A DNA stretch of 37,206 nucleotides, taken from assembly GCF_012933655.1 (NCBI RefSeq), contig NZ_JABBJJ010000095.1, forward strand, positions 1 through 37,206. Direction: 5' to 3'. The position numbers were made by a program, and so were the translations under genes. The notes under the pieces were generated by a model. That model was not told the DNA's origin and made no database searches. It worked only from the letters and a program-made list of their open reading frames with translations. This DNA is from Pyxidicoccus fallax (GTDB lineage: Bacteria; Myxococcota; Myxococcia; Myxococcales; Myxococcaceae). This document shows, piece by piece, positions 15,408 through 24,256 of the stretch; the first letter of the stretch is position 1, and every line of letters begins with the position of its first letter.

Positions 15408-17669
15408 TTACGGAGTAGAGACAATCTTCAGGCTGTCCTCGGTGAGCGCCACCAGGCGCCTGCCGTCACCGGACACCTTGAGCTGACCGTCGCGGATGCC
15501 CGCGGTGCTGTTCCCCAGGCGGAGCGTGCCGAGCGCCGCGCCGTCGCGGTCATATATCCAGACATCCGCCGGCCCGGTCCGCGTGTACGCGCTGCCATAG
15601 ACGCGCTCGTCCACGTCGATGACCAGCCCGTTGGGCGGTGCGCCCGCGTGAAGGCTCGGCAGCGGACCCTCGGGTCCCCTGTTGAGGACCTGGAACTCGT
15701 ACGGAGGACCCGACGCCACGTAGATGCGGGTGCCGCTCGGGTTGACGGCCACGGCGGTTGCGTCCGCGCTCAGCTCCTCGTGCGGGATGACGCTCAGGTC
15801 GTCGTGGCTGAAGAACCCCAGGAAGTAGCAGCGGGACGGACCACAGGAATCCTGGGTACAGGCACCCAGGGTGCAGAACGTGTAGGGGTTCAGGGAGGCG
15901 CTCAGCGTATCCCGAGCCGCGAAGGGGGAGCTGGTGGGCAGCCGCGCTCCGGTGTCCGCGTCGTAGATGTGTCCATCTCCCGCGATGAGGAGCCCCACTC
16001 CGCTCGGTCGAACGTAGGTGAGGTTCTGGGAGGTGCCTGTGTCGAGGCCCCACCGCGTCCCCGGGGTGAGTGTGCTCAGGCGGATGGGCACCACCTGACG
16101 GGCGTCCCCGTCGACGACATACAACACGGAGCCATCGCTGCTCACCGCCATCCCGCCCAGGCCCAGGCCACCCGACGCGGTGCCAAGGCCGTCCAGCGTG
16201 GCGACCCGGGCGCCTGTGTAGAGGTTGTGGACGAAGAGCGTGGCGCCGTCGTGCACGTAGGCGTAGGGCCGGATGGGGTCGACCTCGACGGCCCGGAAGA
16301 CGGAAGGCACGGTGACGGGGTTGACCGCGTCGCTCGCGCCCACCCAGAAGCCCACCTGGAGGGTGTGCTCATTCACCGTTTCGAGGGAGCGGACGGTGAC
16401 GGTCGCCACATGGACGATATCGGGCGCAAGCCCGGCGGGGTTGGCCGTCAGCGTCAGGTTGCTTCCCGTGGTCCCTCGTGGAGTGACGGACAGCCAGTCC
16501 TGGTTGGCGCTCGCGGTCCAGGTGGTCGTCTTCGAGCCGCTGCCCTCCAGGATGGGAATCGACTCCGAGAGCCGGCTCCGGGACGGAGTGCGCATCAGGG
16601 CCACGCCGTACCTGTTCACCCGCAACTGGTTCAGGTGGTGCCGCAGCTCGGCCTGGCGCACCTGGGTGAGCGTCTGGCCCTCCACCGTGGCGGTGAAGGT
16701 GACGGTGGCCCGGTACTCGCCAGGGGGAAGGTCGGTCTCGTCCACGAAGGCTTCCAGCGGCGCCGTGGGATTGGGTTGGGTGGTGCCCGCCATCGCGCTC
16801 AGCTTCAGCCACCGGGGCCCGTCGCCATGGTCGATGGTGGCGGTCCACGGGGAGGCGGTGGCCACTGGCATCGTGACGAAGAGCTGCCGGCGCGGGTGGA
16901 CGCCGTCGACCTTGTCGGCGAAGCGCAGCTCCTCGCCGGCCACCTGGAGGTACGGCAGGCTCTTCGTGAGCCTCACGTGGACGGGCCAGGTCTGGAGTGT
17001 CTCGGCATCGGAGATGAAGACGTCGGCGAGGTGAGTGCCCTCGGGGAGCGTGTTGGGCTCCACGCTCAGCATGAGGGTGGCCGGCGTCTGGCCGCTGCTG
17101 GCGCTGAGCTTGAGCCACTTCTGGTTCGTCTCTGCCTTCCAGCTCCTCTCGAAACCCTGAAGCTCGATGGGAACGGCGGGAGGGGGGACGTCTCCGACGA
17201 CCTGATGGAAGGTCCGATCGTGGGGGATGCCGTTGTCAATCCGGAGGCGACCCTTGATGGAGTAGGTGACGGGGATGGTCGCCGGACTGCCTGGGAAGTG
17301 GTGCTTGCAGTCCGCGTCCTCACAAGCGGCGATGACCACCACGTCTTGATGGGTGTCACCGCCGCGGGTGGGCTGCTTCGGATAGACCTTGATGGGAGAC
17401 GGGTTGGTCAGGGGCGCTTCCACCCGCTGCAGACCATTGTTGGTGTGGACCAGCGAGAGGAAGACGCGCTGGTCCTCCCCGAGGTTCAGCAGCTGTCCGG
17501 TGAGCAGCTTCGGCGCGGGCTCGCTGTAGTCTCCTTCCGTCGCCTCGAAGCTCAGGCTGGAGGGCTCCACCGTCAGGCGGACCTCCTCGCTGCACGCGCT
17601 CGACAGGATGAGCGACAGGCCCAGCACGAGCAGGCTCGTGCCCCTACACTTCCCCCTCAGGGTGTTCAT
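15408..17669 (-). CDS. Large lipoprotein with BACON/Ig-like repeats and a C-terminal beta-propeller
   Basis: 753 residues from ATG 17669, with gagga about 4 bases upstream; an earlier in-frame start would add 12 residues. N-terminal lipobox SSAC (Cys26) has Leu at -4 instead of -3, slightly atypical. The first ~480 residues carry at least three similar units, marked by WLKLSASSGQTPATLMLSVE, WLKLSAMAGTT and WLSVTPRGTTGSNLTLTANP, each followed by a strand ending in a V-rich turn, as in BACON-like domains. The last ~270 residues contain YAYVHDGATLFVHNLYTGAR, GMAVSSDGSVLYVVDGDAR and RRLVALTEDSLKIV, the repeats of a YVTN/lactonase-type propeller. A binding or adhesion role at the cell surface is likely; no catalytic site was seen. 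Confidence 0.72.
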   Translation of the reverse strand: MNTLRGKCRGTSLLVLGLSLILSSACSEEVRLTVEPSSLSFEATEGDYSEPAPKLLTGQLLNLGEDQRVFLSLVHTNNGLQRVEAPLTNPSPIKVYPKQPTRGGDTHQDVVVIAACEDADCKHHFPGSPATIPVTYSIKGRLRIDNGIPHDRTFHQVVGDVPPPAVPIELQGFERSWKAETNQKWLKLSASSGQTPATLMLSVEPNTLPEGTHLADVFISDAETLQTWPVHVRLTKSLPYLQVAGEELRFADKVDGVHPRRQLFVTMPVATASPWTATIDHGDGPRWLKLSAMAGTTQPNPTAPLEAFVDETDLPPGEYRATVTFTATVEGQTLTQVRQAELRHHLNQLRVNRYGVALMRTPSRSRLSESIPILEGSGSKTTTWTASANQDWLSVTPRGTTGSNLTLTANPAGLAPDIVHVATVTVRSLETVNEHTLQVGFWVGASDAVNPVTVPSVFRAVEVDPIRPYAYVHDGATLFVHNLYTGARVATLDGLGTASGGLGLGGMAVSSDGSVLYVVDGDARQVVPIRLSTLTPGTRWGLDTGTSQNLTYVRPSGVGLLIAGDGHIYDADTGARLPTSSPFAARDTLSASLNPYTFCTLGACTQDSCGPSRCYFLGFFSHDDLSVIPHEELSADATAVAVNPSGTRIYVASGPPYEFQVLNRGPEGPLPSLHAGAPPNGLVIDVDERVYGSAYTRTGPADVWIYDRDGAALGTLRLGNSTAGIRDGQLKVSGDGRRLVALTEDSLKIVSTP

Positions 17670-17806
17670 TACGTCCTCGGCTCGTCGCGGCGGCCCGGGC
17701 CACACGCGGAGCGCGGGACGCTAGCATGTCGGGGGTGGTTGCAACCGCCACCCGCTCGCAGCGTCGCCTACTCACGCGCCCTGGGCTCCCGTTGGATTTC
17801 GTGCAA

Positions 17807-17831
17807 CGGCGCGGGGCATGAGCCCGCGCCG
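17807..17831. other. GC-rich hairpin between divergent genes
   Basis: Perfect 9-bp arms cggcgcggg (17807-17815) and cccgcgccg (17823-17831) around a 7-base loop, in the 268-base gap between the large lipoprotein (minus) and the transglycosylase (plus). It is upstream of both genes, so it is not an ordinary terminator; an operator or leader structure is possible. Confidence 0.4.
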
Positions 17832-17937
17832 GTATCGCATGGTCGACGTGCGAGCAGGGGAGCAGGCGATGACCCAGTCCCGTTCGCACCGAGCGTGACA
17901 ATGCATTGGCGCCCCAGTTTTCCACACGAGGGCGGCA

Positions 17938-20541
17938 ATGGACGGGCTTCGAGCGGGAGCAGTGGTGTTCCTCGCATGCGCGAGCGTGCTGGGAGCAGGC
18001 CCCACATGGGCGCAGGAGCCCGCGGAGGAGGGACCGGAAGGGGTCCTCTCGGAGGAGGCGCTGGAGGCGCTGCTCGACTCACCCACGGCGCAGCCGGAGA
18101 GTGACGCGCTGTCCACGCCGTCCTTCGGGCCCGAGCAGCTCGCGCCGTACTTCGCGGAAGGGAACCTGGCCAAGGCCAAGGCGCAGTTCGACTGGGGCCG
18201 CTACGCGCGCGCCCGCGCCCTGCTGGCCGGGGAGGAGCAGACACCCCCGGTGCGCTTCCTGAAGGCGCAGAGCGCGCTGCTCGCCAGGGACTACGCCGTC
18301 GCGGCCGAGGAGTTCGCCGCGCTGGCCAACGACTACGCGCCCCTGAAGGACCACTGCCTGCTGCGGGCGGCCCAGGCCCACGAGAAGCTGCGCAGGTGGG
18401 AGCTGGCCGCCGGGCATTACCGCGAGGTGAGCCCGGGCTCGCCGCTCTACCCGGAGGCGCGCTTCAGCCTGTCGCGCGTGCTCCAGCGGCGCGGGGACAT
18501 CCCTGGCGCGCTGGCCGCGCTCCAGGAGCTCATCGACAGCCGCCAGTCGCGCGGGCCGGACGCGCTGCGCATGAAGGCGCTGCTGGCCATCTGCGACCTG
18601 GCTCGCGCGCAGGGGCAGTACAACGCCGAGCACCGCGCGCTGCTGGAGGTCTGGGCGACGAGCCCGCTGTCCGTCGAGGCGCAGCGCGCCGCGCAGCGGC
18701 TGAAGGGGCTGCCGCTGCCCCTCAAGTGGCGGGTGCGCCGCGCCGAGGCGCTGGTGGAGCTGCACCGCAACCACGCGGGCATGGACATGCTGAGCGGGGT
18801 GCTGCGCAGCGTGGACCTGCCGGACGAGCTGGCGTGCCGCGCGCACCTCACCTACGGCCGGGCGCTGCGCAAGGAGCGGCAGCACCGCCGGGCCATCCAG
18901 ATGCTGGCGCCCATGGTGGAGCAGTGCAACTCGCCGGAGTACCGGCCCCAGGCGCTCTACGTGCTGGGCTACTCGCAGTCGGTGGTGGACCCGAAGTCGG
19001 CCATCACCACGTATGCCACGCTCGCGCGCGACTACCCGGAGCATGGCTACGCGGATGACGCGCTCTTCTTCTCGGCGTGGTTCCTCCAGCGCACCGGCGA
19101 CACGGACGCCGCGATGGCGCGCTACGAGGAGACGGCCCGTCGCTACCCCGGTGGCAACTTCGCGTCGGAAGCGCTGTTCCGCGCGTTCTGGCTGCACACG
19201 CGCCGCGATGAGCCCGAGGCCGCGCTGGCCGCGCTGAAGGCGGTGGAGCAACTCCCCGAGGCGGCGCGGACGGATGAGGCGCTCTGGCGCGCGCGGTACT
19301 GGACGGCGCGCATGCAGGAGGGAGGGCCCAACGCGGCGGAGGCGTTCGCCGCGTACGAACTCCTCGCCGCCGAGCGCCCGGCCGCGTGGTACGGGCTGCT
19401 GGCCCGCTCACGGCTGGCGATGCTCGCTCCGGAGCGGCTCGCGCGTGCGCGCTCCTCGGTGGAGGGCACGGGCGGCTCCGGCAAGTCGGATGGGACTGTC
19501 GAGTTGGTCGCCGCGGCCGGAAAGCCCGGTGGGAGCGTCGGGACCACCGCGTCGGCCGGCAATCCGGGCAGCGGCGCTCTTTCGGAGACCCTCACGGCCG
19601 TCTCCACGACCGGTGCCGCCGCCGCGCTGCCCGGGGCGCAGGGGTCGCGAGCGGGGACGGGGAGTCCTGTCGCGACCCTCGCCTCGACGTCCGGCAAGCC
19701 CGTGAAGCAGGCCGGAGGTGTCGCCAAGGCCGTCGCCGTCGAGCCGGGTGAGCCCGTCGAGGTCTGGCCGCTTCCTCCCGGTCCGCTCCAGAAGGACGCG
19801 CGCTTCGCGGCGGGCGTGGAGTTGCTGCGGATGGGGCTGCCCGGCGCCGTGGAGGAGTTCCTCGCGGTGGACACCCGCGCGCTGCCAGAGGCCCCGGCGC
19901 GGCTGCTCTACCAGACGGTGTTGCGCACGGGCCGTCGCAAGGCCGCGAGGCACGTGGCCCGCTCCGCCCTGCGCCAGGAGATCCACGGCCCGCTGAACGC
20001 CGAGTCTCGCCCCATCTGGGAGGCCACCTGGCCGCGCGCCTACCGCAACCTCATCGAGCGCTATGCCCGCGCCCACCGCGTGGACCCCGACCTGCTGCAG
20101 GGGCTCATCCGCGAGGAGAGCCGCTTCAACCCGAGGGCGCGCTCGTCCACCGGAGCGCTGGGCCTCGCCCAGCTCATGCCTGCCACGGCGCGGCAGGTGG
20201 CGGACTCACTGGACCTGCCCACGGTGAGCGAGGCCGCGCTCCTCCAGCCCGCGGACAACGTCCGCCTGGGCGCGGCCTATCTCGGCCAGCTCGTGAAGCA
20301 CTTCGGGGGCAACGTGGCCTACGCGGTGGCGGCCTACAACGCGGGCCCTCGCGCGGTGGAGCGCTGGCGGCACGCGCTGCCCCAGGCCGAGCTGGACGAG
20401 TGGGTGGAGCACATCACCTTCGACGAGACGCGCGACTACGTGAAGAAGGTGCTCGGCAGCTACAGCGCCTACAAGCTCCTCTACGCGAACGAGCCCGCCG
20501 TGCTGCGCAACCTCCGCGTGGACGACGTCAGCGTGCGCTGA
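17938..20541 (+). CDS. Slt70-like soluble lytic transglycosylase with an internal low-complexity linker
   Basis: 867 residues. Signal peptide ending PTWA-QEP, so periplasmic. Residues about 60-500 form a long alpha-superhelical region with TPR-like pairs (for example AKAQFDWGRYARARALLAG). The C-terminal SLT domain (about 705-855) has catalytic Glu727 in LIREESRFNP, then GALGLAQLMPATARQVA, ADNVRLGAAYLGQL and AYAVAAYNAGPRAVERW. The enzyme cleaves peptidoglycan glycan strands with 1,6-anhydro product formation. Residues about 505-617 are a Gly/Ser/Ala/Thr-rich linker absent from standard Slt70, inserted before the last part of the superhelix. gaggg lies about 5 bases before ATG. The stop is 5 bases from the convergent hypothetical gene. 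Confidence 0.92.
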   Translation: MDGLRAGAVVFLACASVLGAGPTWAQEPAEEGPEGVLSEEALEALLDSPTAQPESDALSTPSFGPEQLAPYFAEGNLAKAKAQFDWGRYARARALLAGEEQTPPVRFLKAQSALLARDYAVAAEEFAALANDYAPLKDHCLLRAAQAHEKLRRWELAAGHYREVSPGSPLYPEARFSLSRVLQRRGDIPGALAALQELIDSRQSRGPDALRMKALLAICDLARAQGQYNAEHRALLEVWATSPLSVEAQRAAQRLKGLPLPLKWRVRRAEALVELHRNHAGMDMLSGVLRSVDLPDELACRAHLTYGRALRKERQHRRAIQMLAPMVEQCNSPEYRPQALYVLGYSQSVVDPKSAITTYATLARDYPEHGYADDALFFSAWFLQRTGDTDAAMARYEETARRYPGGNFASEALFRAFWLHTRRDEPEAALAALKAVEQLPEAARTDEALWRARYWTARMQEGGPNAAEAFAAYELLAAERPAAWYGLLARSRLAMLAPERLARARSSVEGTGGSGKSDGTVELVAAAGKPGGSVGTTASAGNPGSGALSETLTAVSTTGAAAALPGAQGSRAGTGSPVATLASTSGKPVKQAGGVAKAVAVEPGEPVEVWPLPPGPLQKDARFAAGVELLRMGLPGAVEEFLAVDTRALPEAPARLLYQTVLRTGRRKAARHVARSALRQEIHGPLNAESRPIWEATWPRAYRNLIERYARAHRVDPDLLQGLIREESRFNPRARSSTGALGLAQLMPATARQVADSLDLPTVSEAALLQPADNVRLGAAYLGQLVKHFGGNVAYAVAAYNAGPRAVERWRHALPQAELDEWVEHITFDETRDYVKKVLGSYSAYKLLYANEPAVLRNLRVDDVSVR

Positions 20542-20546
20542 AGCCG

Positions 20547-21188
20547 TCAGTGGTCCCAGAGCTGGCGGCCGACGATTTCCGGGCCGTCATGGCCCGGCAG
20601 GTTCACGAGGACCTGCGACGTGCTCCAGCTCCAGACGTGCTCCAGGTTCCAGGGCGGCTCGCTGTTGCCGAACGTGGGCAGCAGCCGCCGGCGCTCCTCG
20701 TTGCTCAGGTTGGCGATGAGGGAGACGTTCCGGCGCACCGCCATGAACAGCTCCTCCAGGTCGCGCGAGCGGGACACGAGCGCCCGCACTTCCTCCTCGA
20801 TGCCGCGATAGGAGGACACACGGGCCCGCGCCTCCTCCCCGGCGTCTCGCGAGTCGGACACGGGAGCTTGAACCGCATCCCGGGTCGGCTCCCGCGGCGT
20901 CGGCGCCTCGCGGCGCTCACCCTGGAGGCCCCACCATTCACCGCCCAGGCCCAGCGTCTCCGAGCCCGCGTCCCATCTTCCCCACCAGACGCGAGGGTCG
21001 ACGTCGGAGGACTGCGCCGCACGGGTACCATCGACCACCAGGGTCTCCACGAAGCCGTAGAACGCGTTGACGGCCGGGCGCACGTGGAACCGGACGCTCC
21101 GCCCGGCCGCCAGCTCCTGGGAGGCCGCCTCGCGCAGCTCCTTCGATTGGATGTAATCCAGATTCCCCGGGTGGATGTCCTTGTCCAT
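20547..21188 (-). CDS. Hypothetical protein, 213 residues
   Basis: I do not recognise this family. ATG 21188 has gagg about 6 bases upstream; the frame stays open further upstream but lacks coding character. The product begins MDKDIHPGNLDYIQSKELRE, is soluble and without signal peptide, has a short beta-rich first third (VRFHVRPAVNAFYGFVETLVV), a Trp-rich middle (WWGRW, EWWGLQG), then a charged alpha-helical and probably coiled-coil region (RARVSSYRGIEEEVRALVSRSRDLEELF). It ends 5 bases from the transglycosylase stop and is followed upstream by the SDR terminator hairpin, so it is probably a single-gene unit. Confidence 0.7.
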   Translation of the reverse strand: MDKDIHPGNLDYIQSKELREAASQELAAGRSVRFHVRPAVNAFYGFVETLVVDGTRAAQSSDVDPRVWWGRWDAGSETLGLGGEWWGLQGERREAPTPREPTRDAVQAPVSDSRDAGEEARARVSSYRGIEEEVRALVSRSRDLEELFMAVRRNVSLIANLSNEERRRLLPTFGNSEPPWNLEHVWSWSTSQVLVNLPGHDGPEIVGRQLWDH

Positions 21189-21262
21189 GCGGACCTCGGC
21201 GGACAGGGCGGAAGTGCCAGCGGGAAGGATGCCAGCACTCCGGAGCGGCGGGGAATGGGGGA

Positions 21263-21285
21263 CGGGGCCGTGCACACCGGCCCCG
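21263..21285 (-). terminator. Terminator hairpin of the SDR gene
   Basis: Perfect 8-bp arms cggggccg (21263-21270) and cggccccg (21278-21285) with a 7-base loop, 14 bases past the SDR stop. Confidence 0.55.
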
Positions 21286-21298
21286 CCACGGGGCCGCC

Positions 21299-22045
21299 TC
21301 AGAAGTTGAGGCCGCCGTCCACGTCGATGGTGCGGCCGTTGAAGTAGTCGCACTCGATGATGAACTTCACGGCGACCCAGATGTCCTCGGGCACGCCGAT
21401 GCGGCCCACCGGAATGGAGGCCACCAGGGTGTCGCGGGCCTTCTGGTTCATGCCCTGCGTCATCGGCGTTTCAATCATGCCCGGGGCCACCGAGCCCACG
21501 CGGATGCCGAACGGGGCGAACTCGCGCGACCAGGTGACGGTGTTGGCGGCCAGCGCGGCCTTGGCGGACACGTAGTTGGACTGACCGCGGTTGCCGTGCC
21601 GGGCGATGGACGACATGTTCACGATGACGCCGGGCTTGGCCTCCTTCTCCACCATCTTCGCCACCACCTCGCGCACCATGAGGGTGGCGCCGGTGAGGTT
21701 GACGCCGATGACGGCGTTCCAGTCCGCCGTGGACAGCTTCTTCACCTGCCCGGTGGCCTTGTCCTTCTTCACCAGCAGCGCGTCACGCAGGATGCCCGCG
21801 TTGTTGATGAGGCCGTTGAGGCCGCCCATGGCGTCGTGCGCCCACTCGACGAAGGCGGTGATGTCCGCCTCGGAGGACACGTCCAGCTTGCGCCGGTGGA
21901 TGCCGGCGGGCAGCGCGGCGAGGCGCTCCTCGTTGACGTCGCCCACGGCCACCTGGGCACCCGCCTCCTGCAGGCGCTGCGCGAAGTGCGCACCCATGCC
22001 CTGGGCGCCGCCGGTGACGATGATCTTGAGGTCCTTGAGCTGCAT
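21299..22045 (-). CDS. SDR-family 3-oxoacyl-ACP reductase-like protein (FabG-like)
   Basis: 248 residues from ATG 22045, where ggag lies about 7 bases upstream; the longer frame to 22099 has no site. The Rossmann loop is IIVTGGAQGMGAHFA, followed by LDVSSEADI, GLINNAGIL, the catalytic Ser in VNMSSIARHG, and YVSAK (catalytic Tyr and Lys). PGMIETPMTQ and the C-terminal FNGRTIDVDGGLNF are typical of FabG-like reductases. It reduces a 3-oxoacyl or related carbonyl substrate with NAD(P)H; exact substrate unknown. A 26-bp sequence shared with the TetR gene start lies 112-137 bases upstream, suggesting common control. Confidence 0.9.
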   Translation of the reverse strand: MQLKDLKIIVTGGAQGMGAHFAQRLQEAGAQVAVGDVNEERLAALPAGIHRRKLDVSSEADITAFVEWAHDAMGGLNGLINNAGILRDALLVKKDKATGQVKKLSTADWNAVIGVNLTGATLMVREVVAKMVEKEAKPGVIVNMSSIARHGNRGQSNYVSAKAALAANTVTWSREFAPFGIRVGSVAPGMIETPMTQGMNQKARDTLVASIPVGRIGVPEDIWVAVKFIIECDYFNGRTIDVDGGLNF

Positions 22046-22156
22046 GTGTCTCTCCGCGAGTTGAGGCGGCGCGGTGCCCCGGTTGGAGTCCCGCGCCACC
22101 GGAAAAGTGGGCGCAGGCTACGCAACCGGGGCCGCGCTGGCCAGCGGTGAGACACC

Positions 22157-22182
22157 TGAAACCTGAATCGGCCTTCAACTTC
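22157..22182. repeat. Copy 1 of a 26-bp repeat shared with the TetR gene start
   Basis: Matches 28297-28322 at 25 of 26 positions, including an identical 19-base core tgaatcggccttcaacttc. It lies in the gap between the SDR start and the aminotransferase stop. The core contains an imperfect dyad, TGAA-6 bases-TTCA, flanked by GAA and TTC. It could be an operator or a copied piece of the TetR N-terminal coding region. Confidence 0.6.
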
Positions 22183-22195
22183 GGAGAAGGTGGCC

Positions 22196-22222
22196 ACCGC
22201 GCCGGTACACTCCCGGCGCGGT
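22196..22222 (-). terminator. Terminator hairpin of the Lrp-aminotransferase operon
   Basis: Perfect 10-bp arms accgcgccgg (22196-22205) and ccggcgcggt (22213-22222) with a 7-base loop, 11 bases past the aminotransferase stop. No T-tract, as is common in high-GC genomes. Confidence 0.65.
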
Positions 22223-22233
22223 ACGCCTCCAGC

Positions 22234-23451
22234 CTACATCGACGCGGCGATGACGGCGCCCAGGCGGCGCATGCCCTCGGTAATCAGCTCGGGCGGGCGG
22301 TTGGAGTAGTTGAGGCGCAGGAACTCCGCGCGCGGGTTGTTGGCGAAGAAGGGGCTGCCGGGCACGAAGGCCACCTTCTGCTCCACGGCCTTGGGCAGCA
22401 GGGCGTCGCCGCTCAGGCCCGCGGGCAGCTCCACCCACAGGAACATGCCGCCCTCGGGCGTCGTCCACTTCGTGCCGGCGGGCATGTGGAGCTTGAGGGC
22501 GTCCATCATCGCGTTGGCGCGCTCGCCGTAGACGGGCTTCAGGGTCTCCAGGTGGGCGTTGTAGTCGAAGCGGGTGAGCAGCTTGGCCACCGCGCGCTGG
22601 GCCAGCGTGGCGGTGTGCAGGTCCGTGGACTGCTTGGCGATGGTGAGGCTGCGCACGAAGTCGCGCGGGCCCACCACCCAGGCGATGCGCAGGCCCGGGG
22701 CGAGCGTCTTGGAGAAGGTGCCCAGCGACACGACGACGCCCTCGTCGTCGAAGGCGGCCATGGACGGCAGGTGGTTGCCGGTGAAGCGCAGCTCGCCGTA
22801 CGGGTCGTCCTCGAGGATGAGGAAGCGGTGCTTCTGGGCCAGCCGCACCAGCTCGCGCCGACGCTCCAGCGCCAGGGTGGTGCCCTTGGGGTTCTGGAAG
22901 TTGGCGACGACGTAGACCAGCTTCGGCTTGTGCGTGGCCAGCAGGCGCTCCAGGTCGTCGGTGCGCATGCCGTGGTCGTCGCTGCCCACGGTGGCGAACT
23001 GCGCCTCGTAGGCGCCGAAGGTCTGCAGGGCCGCCAGGTAGCTGGGGCTCTCGACCACCACGAGGTCACCCGGGTCCAGCAGCACCTTGGCGACGAGGTC
23101 GATGCCCTGCTGCGAGCCGCTGGTGATGAGCACCTCGTTGGGGTTCGCCACGCGGCCGCGCTTCTGCAGGTGGCCGCAGATCCACTCGCGCAGGGGGCCG
23201 TAGCCCTCGGTGGTGCTGTACTGGAGCGCGGCGCGCCCCTCGGTGGCGAGCACCTCGGCGTGCGCCTCGGCGATGGCCTCCAGCGGGAAGAGCTCCGGAG
23301 CCGGCAGGCCTCCCGCGAAGGAGAGGATGTCCGGCCGCTCGGCGACCTTGAGGATTTCACGCACCGCGGACGTCTTGATGCGGGACATCCGCTGGGCCAG
23401 CCGCCATACCGGCGGAGGGGGAAGGGGTGCGCTCATTGCGTCGGCGCTCAT
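22234..23451 (-). CDS. PLP-dependent aminotransferase (2-aminoadipate/aromatic, fold type I)
   Basis: 405 residues. ATG 23451 with aaggag 8 bases upstream, inside the end of the Lrp gene. Family blocks: ILSFAGGLPAPELFP, LQYSTTEGYGPLREWI, ITSGSQQGIDLVAKVLLDPG, the cofactor region YVVANFQNPKGTTL, ILEDDPYGELRF and the PLP lysine in SLGTFSKTLAPGLRIAW. The pattern is that of LysN/ARO8-type aminotransferases and of the catalytic half of MocR regulators, here without a DNA-binding domain. Substrates may include 2-aminoadipate, branched or aromatic amino acids. Only 3 bases separate it from the upstream Lrp/AsnC regulator, which probably controls it. Confidence 0.92.
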   Translation of the reverse strand: MSADAMSAPLPPPPVWRLAQRMSRIKTSAVREILKVAERPDILSFAGGLPAPELFPLEAIAEAHAEVLATEGRAALQYSTTEGYGPLREWICGHLQKRGRVANPNEVLITSGSQQGIDLVAKVLLDPGDLVVVESPSYLAALQTFGAYEAQFATVGSDDHGMRTDDLERLLATHKPKLVYVVANFQNPKGTTLALERRRELVRLAQKHRFLILEDDPYGELRFTGNHLPSMAAFDDEGVVVSLGTFSKTLAPGLRIAWVVGPRDFVRSLTIAKQSTDLHTATLAQRAVAKLLTRFDYNAHLETLKPVYGERANAMMDALKLHMPAGTKWTTPEGGMFLWVELPAGLSGDALLPKAVEQKVAFVPGSPFFANNPRAEFLRLNYSNRPPELITEGMRRLGAVIAASM

Positions 23452-23454
23452 GAC

Positions 23455-23931
23455 TCACTCTCCTTTCAGCTGCTCGGGAGGGACACGCACGTGCGTGTCC
23501 TCCTTGATGGATGACAGGACGATGGTGGTCTGCGTACGGGTGACGCCCGCGATGGTGCGCAGCGTCTCGACGAGGAGCGAGTCCAGCGTCTTCGTGTTCG
23601 CCGTCTTGACCTTGAGGATGTACGAGTCCTGGCCGGCCACGCGGTGGCACTCCAGGACGTCCGGCAGCGCGAGCACCTTCTTGGCGAAGCCGTCGAAGTA
23701 CTTCGGGTGCTCGATGTTCACGCCGATGAACGCGGTGATGTCCTTGCCCAGCTTCGACGCGTCCACCCGCGCCGTGTAGCCGGTGATGACGCCCCGGTCC
23801 TCCAGTTTGCGGATGCGCTCGGCCACCGCGGGCTGCGACAGCCCCACCGCGCGCGACAGCTCCAGCTGCGTGGCGCGGCCGTCGCGCTGCAGCAGGTCGA
23901 TGAGGCGGTGGTCGAGCTCGTCCAGGGGCAT
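23455..23931 (-). CDS. Lrp/AsnC family transcriptional regulator
   Basis: 158 residues. The N-terminal winged helix-turn-helix is LDELDHRLIDLLQRDGRATQ, then LSRAVGLSQPAVAERIRKLEDRGVITGY. The C-terminal RAM domain (about 65-145) contains the effector-binding pattern, with VLECHRVAGQDSYILKV. Such proteins form octamers or dimers, bind amino acids and often repress or activate adjacent amino-acid genes and themselves. The next gene, an aminotransferase, begins 3 bases later, fitting local control. The upstream region is AT-rich with two palindromes, consistent with autoregulation. Confidence 0.95.
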   Translation of the reverse strand: MPLDELDHRLIDLLQRDGRATQLELSRAVGLSQPAVAERIRKLEDRGVITGYTARVDASKLGKDITAFIGVNIEHPKYFDGFAKKVLALPDVLECHRVAGQDSYILKVKTANTKTLDSLLVETLRTIAGVTRTQTTIVLSSIKEDTHVRVPPEQLKGE

Positions 23932-24000
23932 GGGGAAGGGGGACCTTATTTTTATAAGTGCGGCGACGTTCAGGCAGTTAATTTAAATTTGATGTTCCAA
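23932..24000 (-). promoter_or_regulatory. AT-rich promoter/operator region of the Lrp operon
   Basis: The most AT-rich patch in the window. It contains cttat-tttt-ataag (23945-23958, arms of 5 with a 4-base spacer) and the perfect palindrome aatttaaatt (23980-23989). On the minus strand tataaa is a good -10 candidate, with ttaact about 18-19 bases upstream as -35. AT-rich palindromes suit Lrp-family binding. The remaining 24001-24256 shows no gene and one candidate terminator. Confidence 0.55.
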
Positions 24001-24209
24001 GGATGCAACTGGGCATTCCCGGCCGTGTTGGCGGGTGCCCAGAGGTTGCCCGGGGGCTGATTGCACGGACGATGCCGTCGCGGGCGCGTCACGCGGACGG
24101 CCCGGGCGAGGGTTTTCGGAAGGGGAGTGGGAAAGGAAGGCGCCACCGCGGACCGTGGCTCTGCCCGGTGGGGCGAAGTCGGTGCCTCTCGGTGTGCGCG
24201 GGTGGACAG

Positions 24210-24239
24210 CGCGCCCGCGGGAGCGAGCGGGCGGGCGCG
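24210..24239 (-). terminator. Candidate terminator hairpin after the TraB/GumN gene
   Basis: Arms cgcgccc (24210-24216) and gggcgcg (24233-24239), 16-base loop with further internal pairing, 18 bases beyond the gene's stop. Short stem and no T-tract. Confidence 0.35.
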
Positions 24240-24256
24240 TGTCCGGGGGGAGGGGA

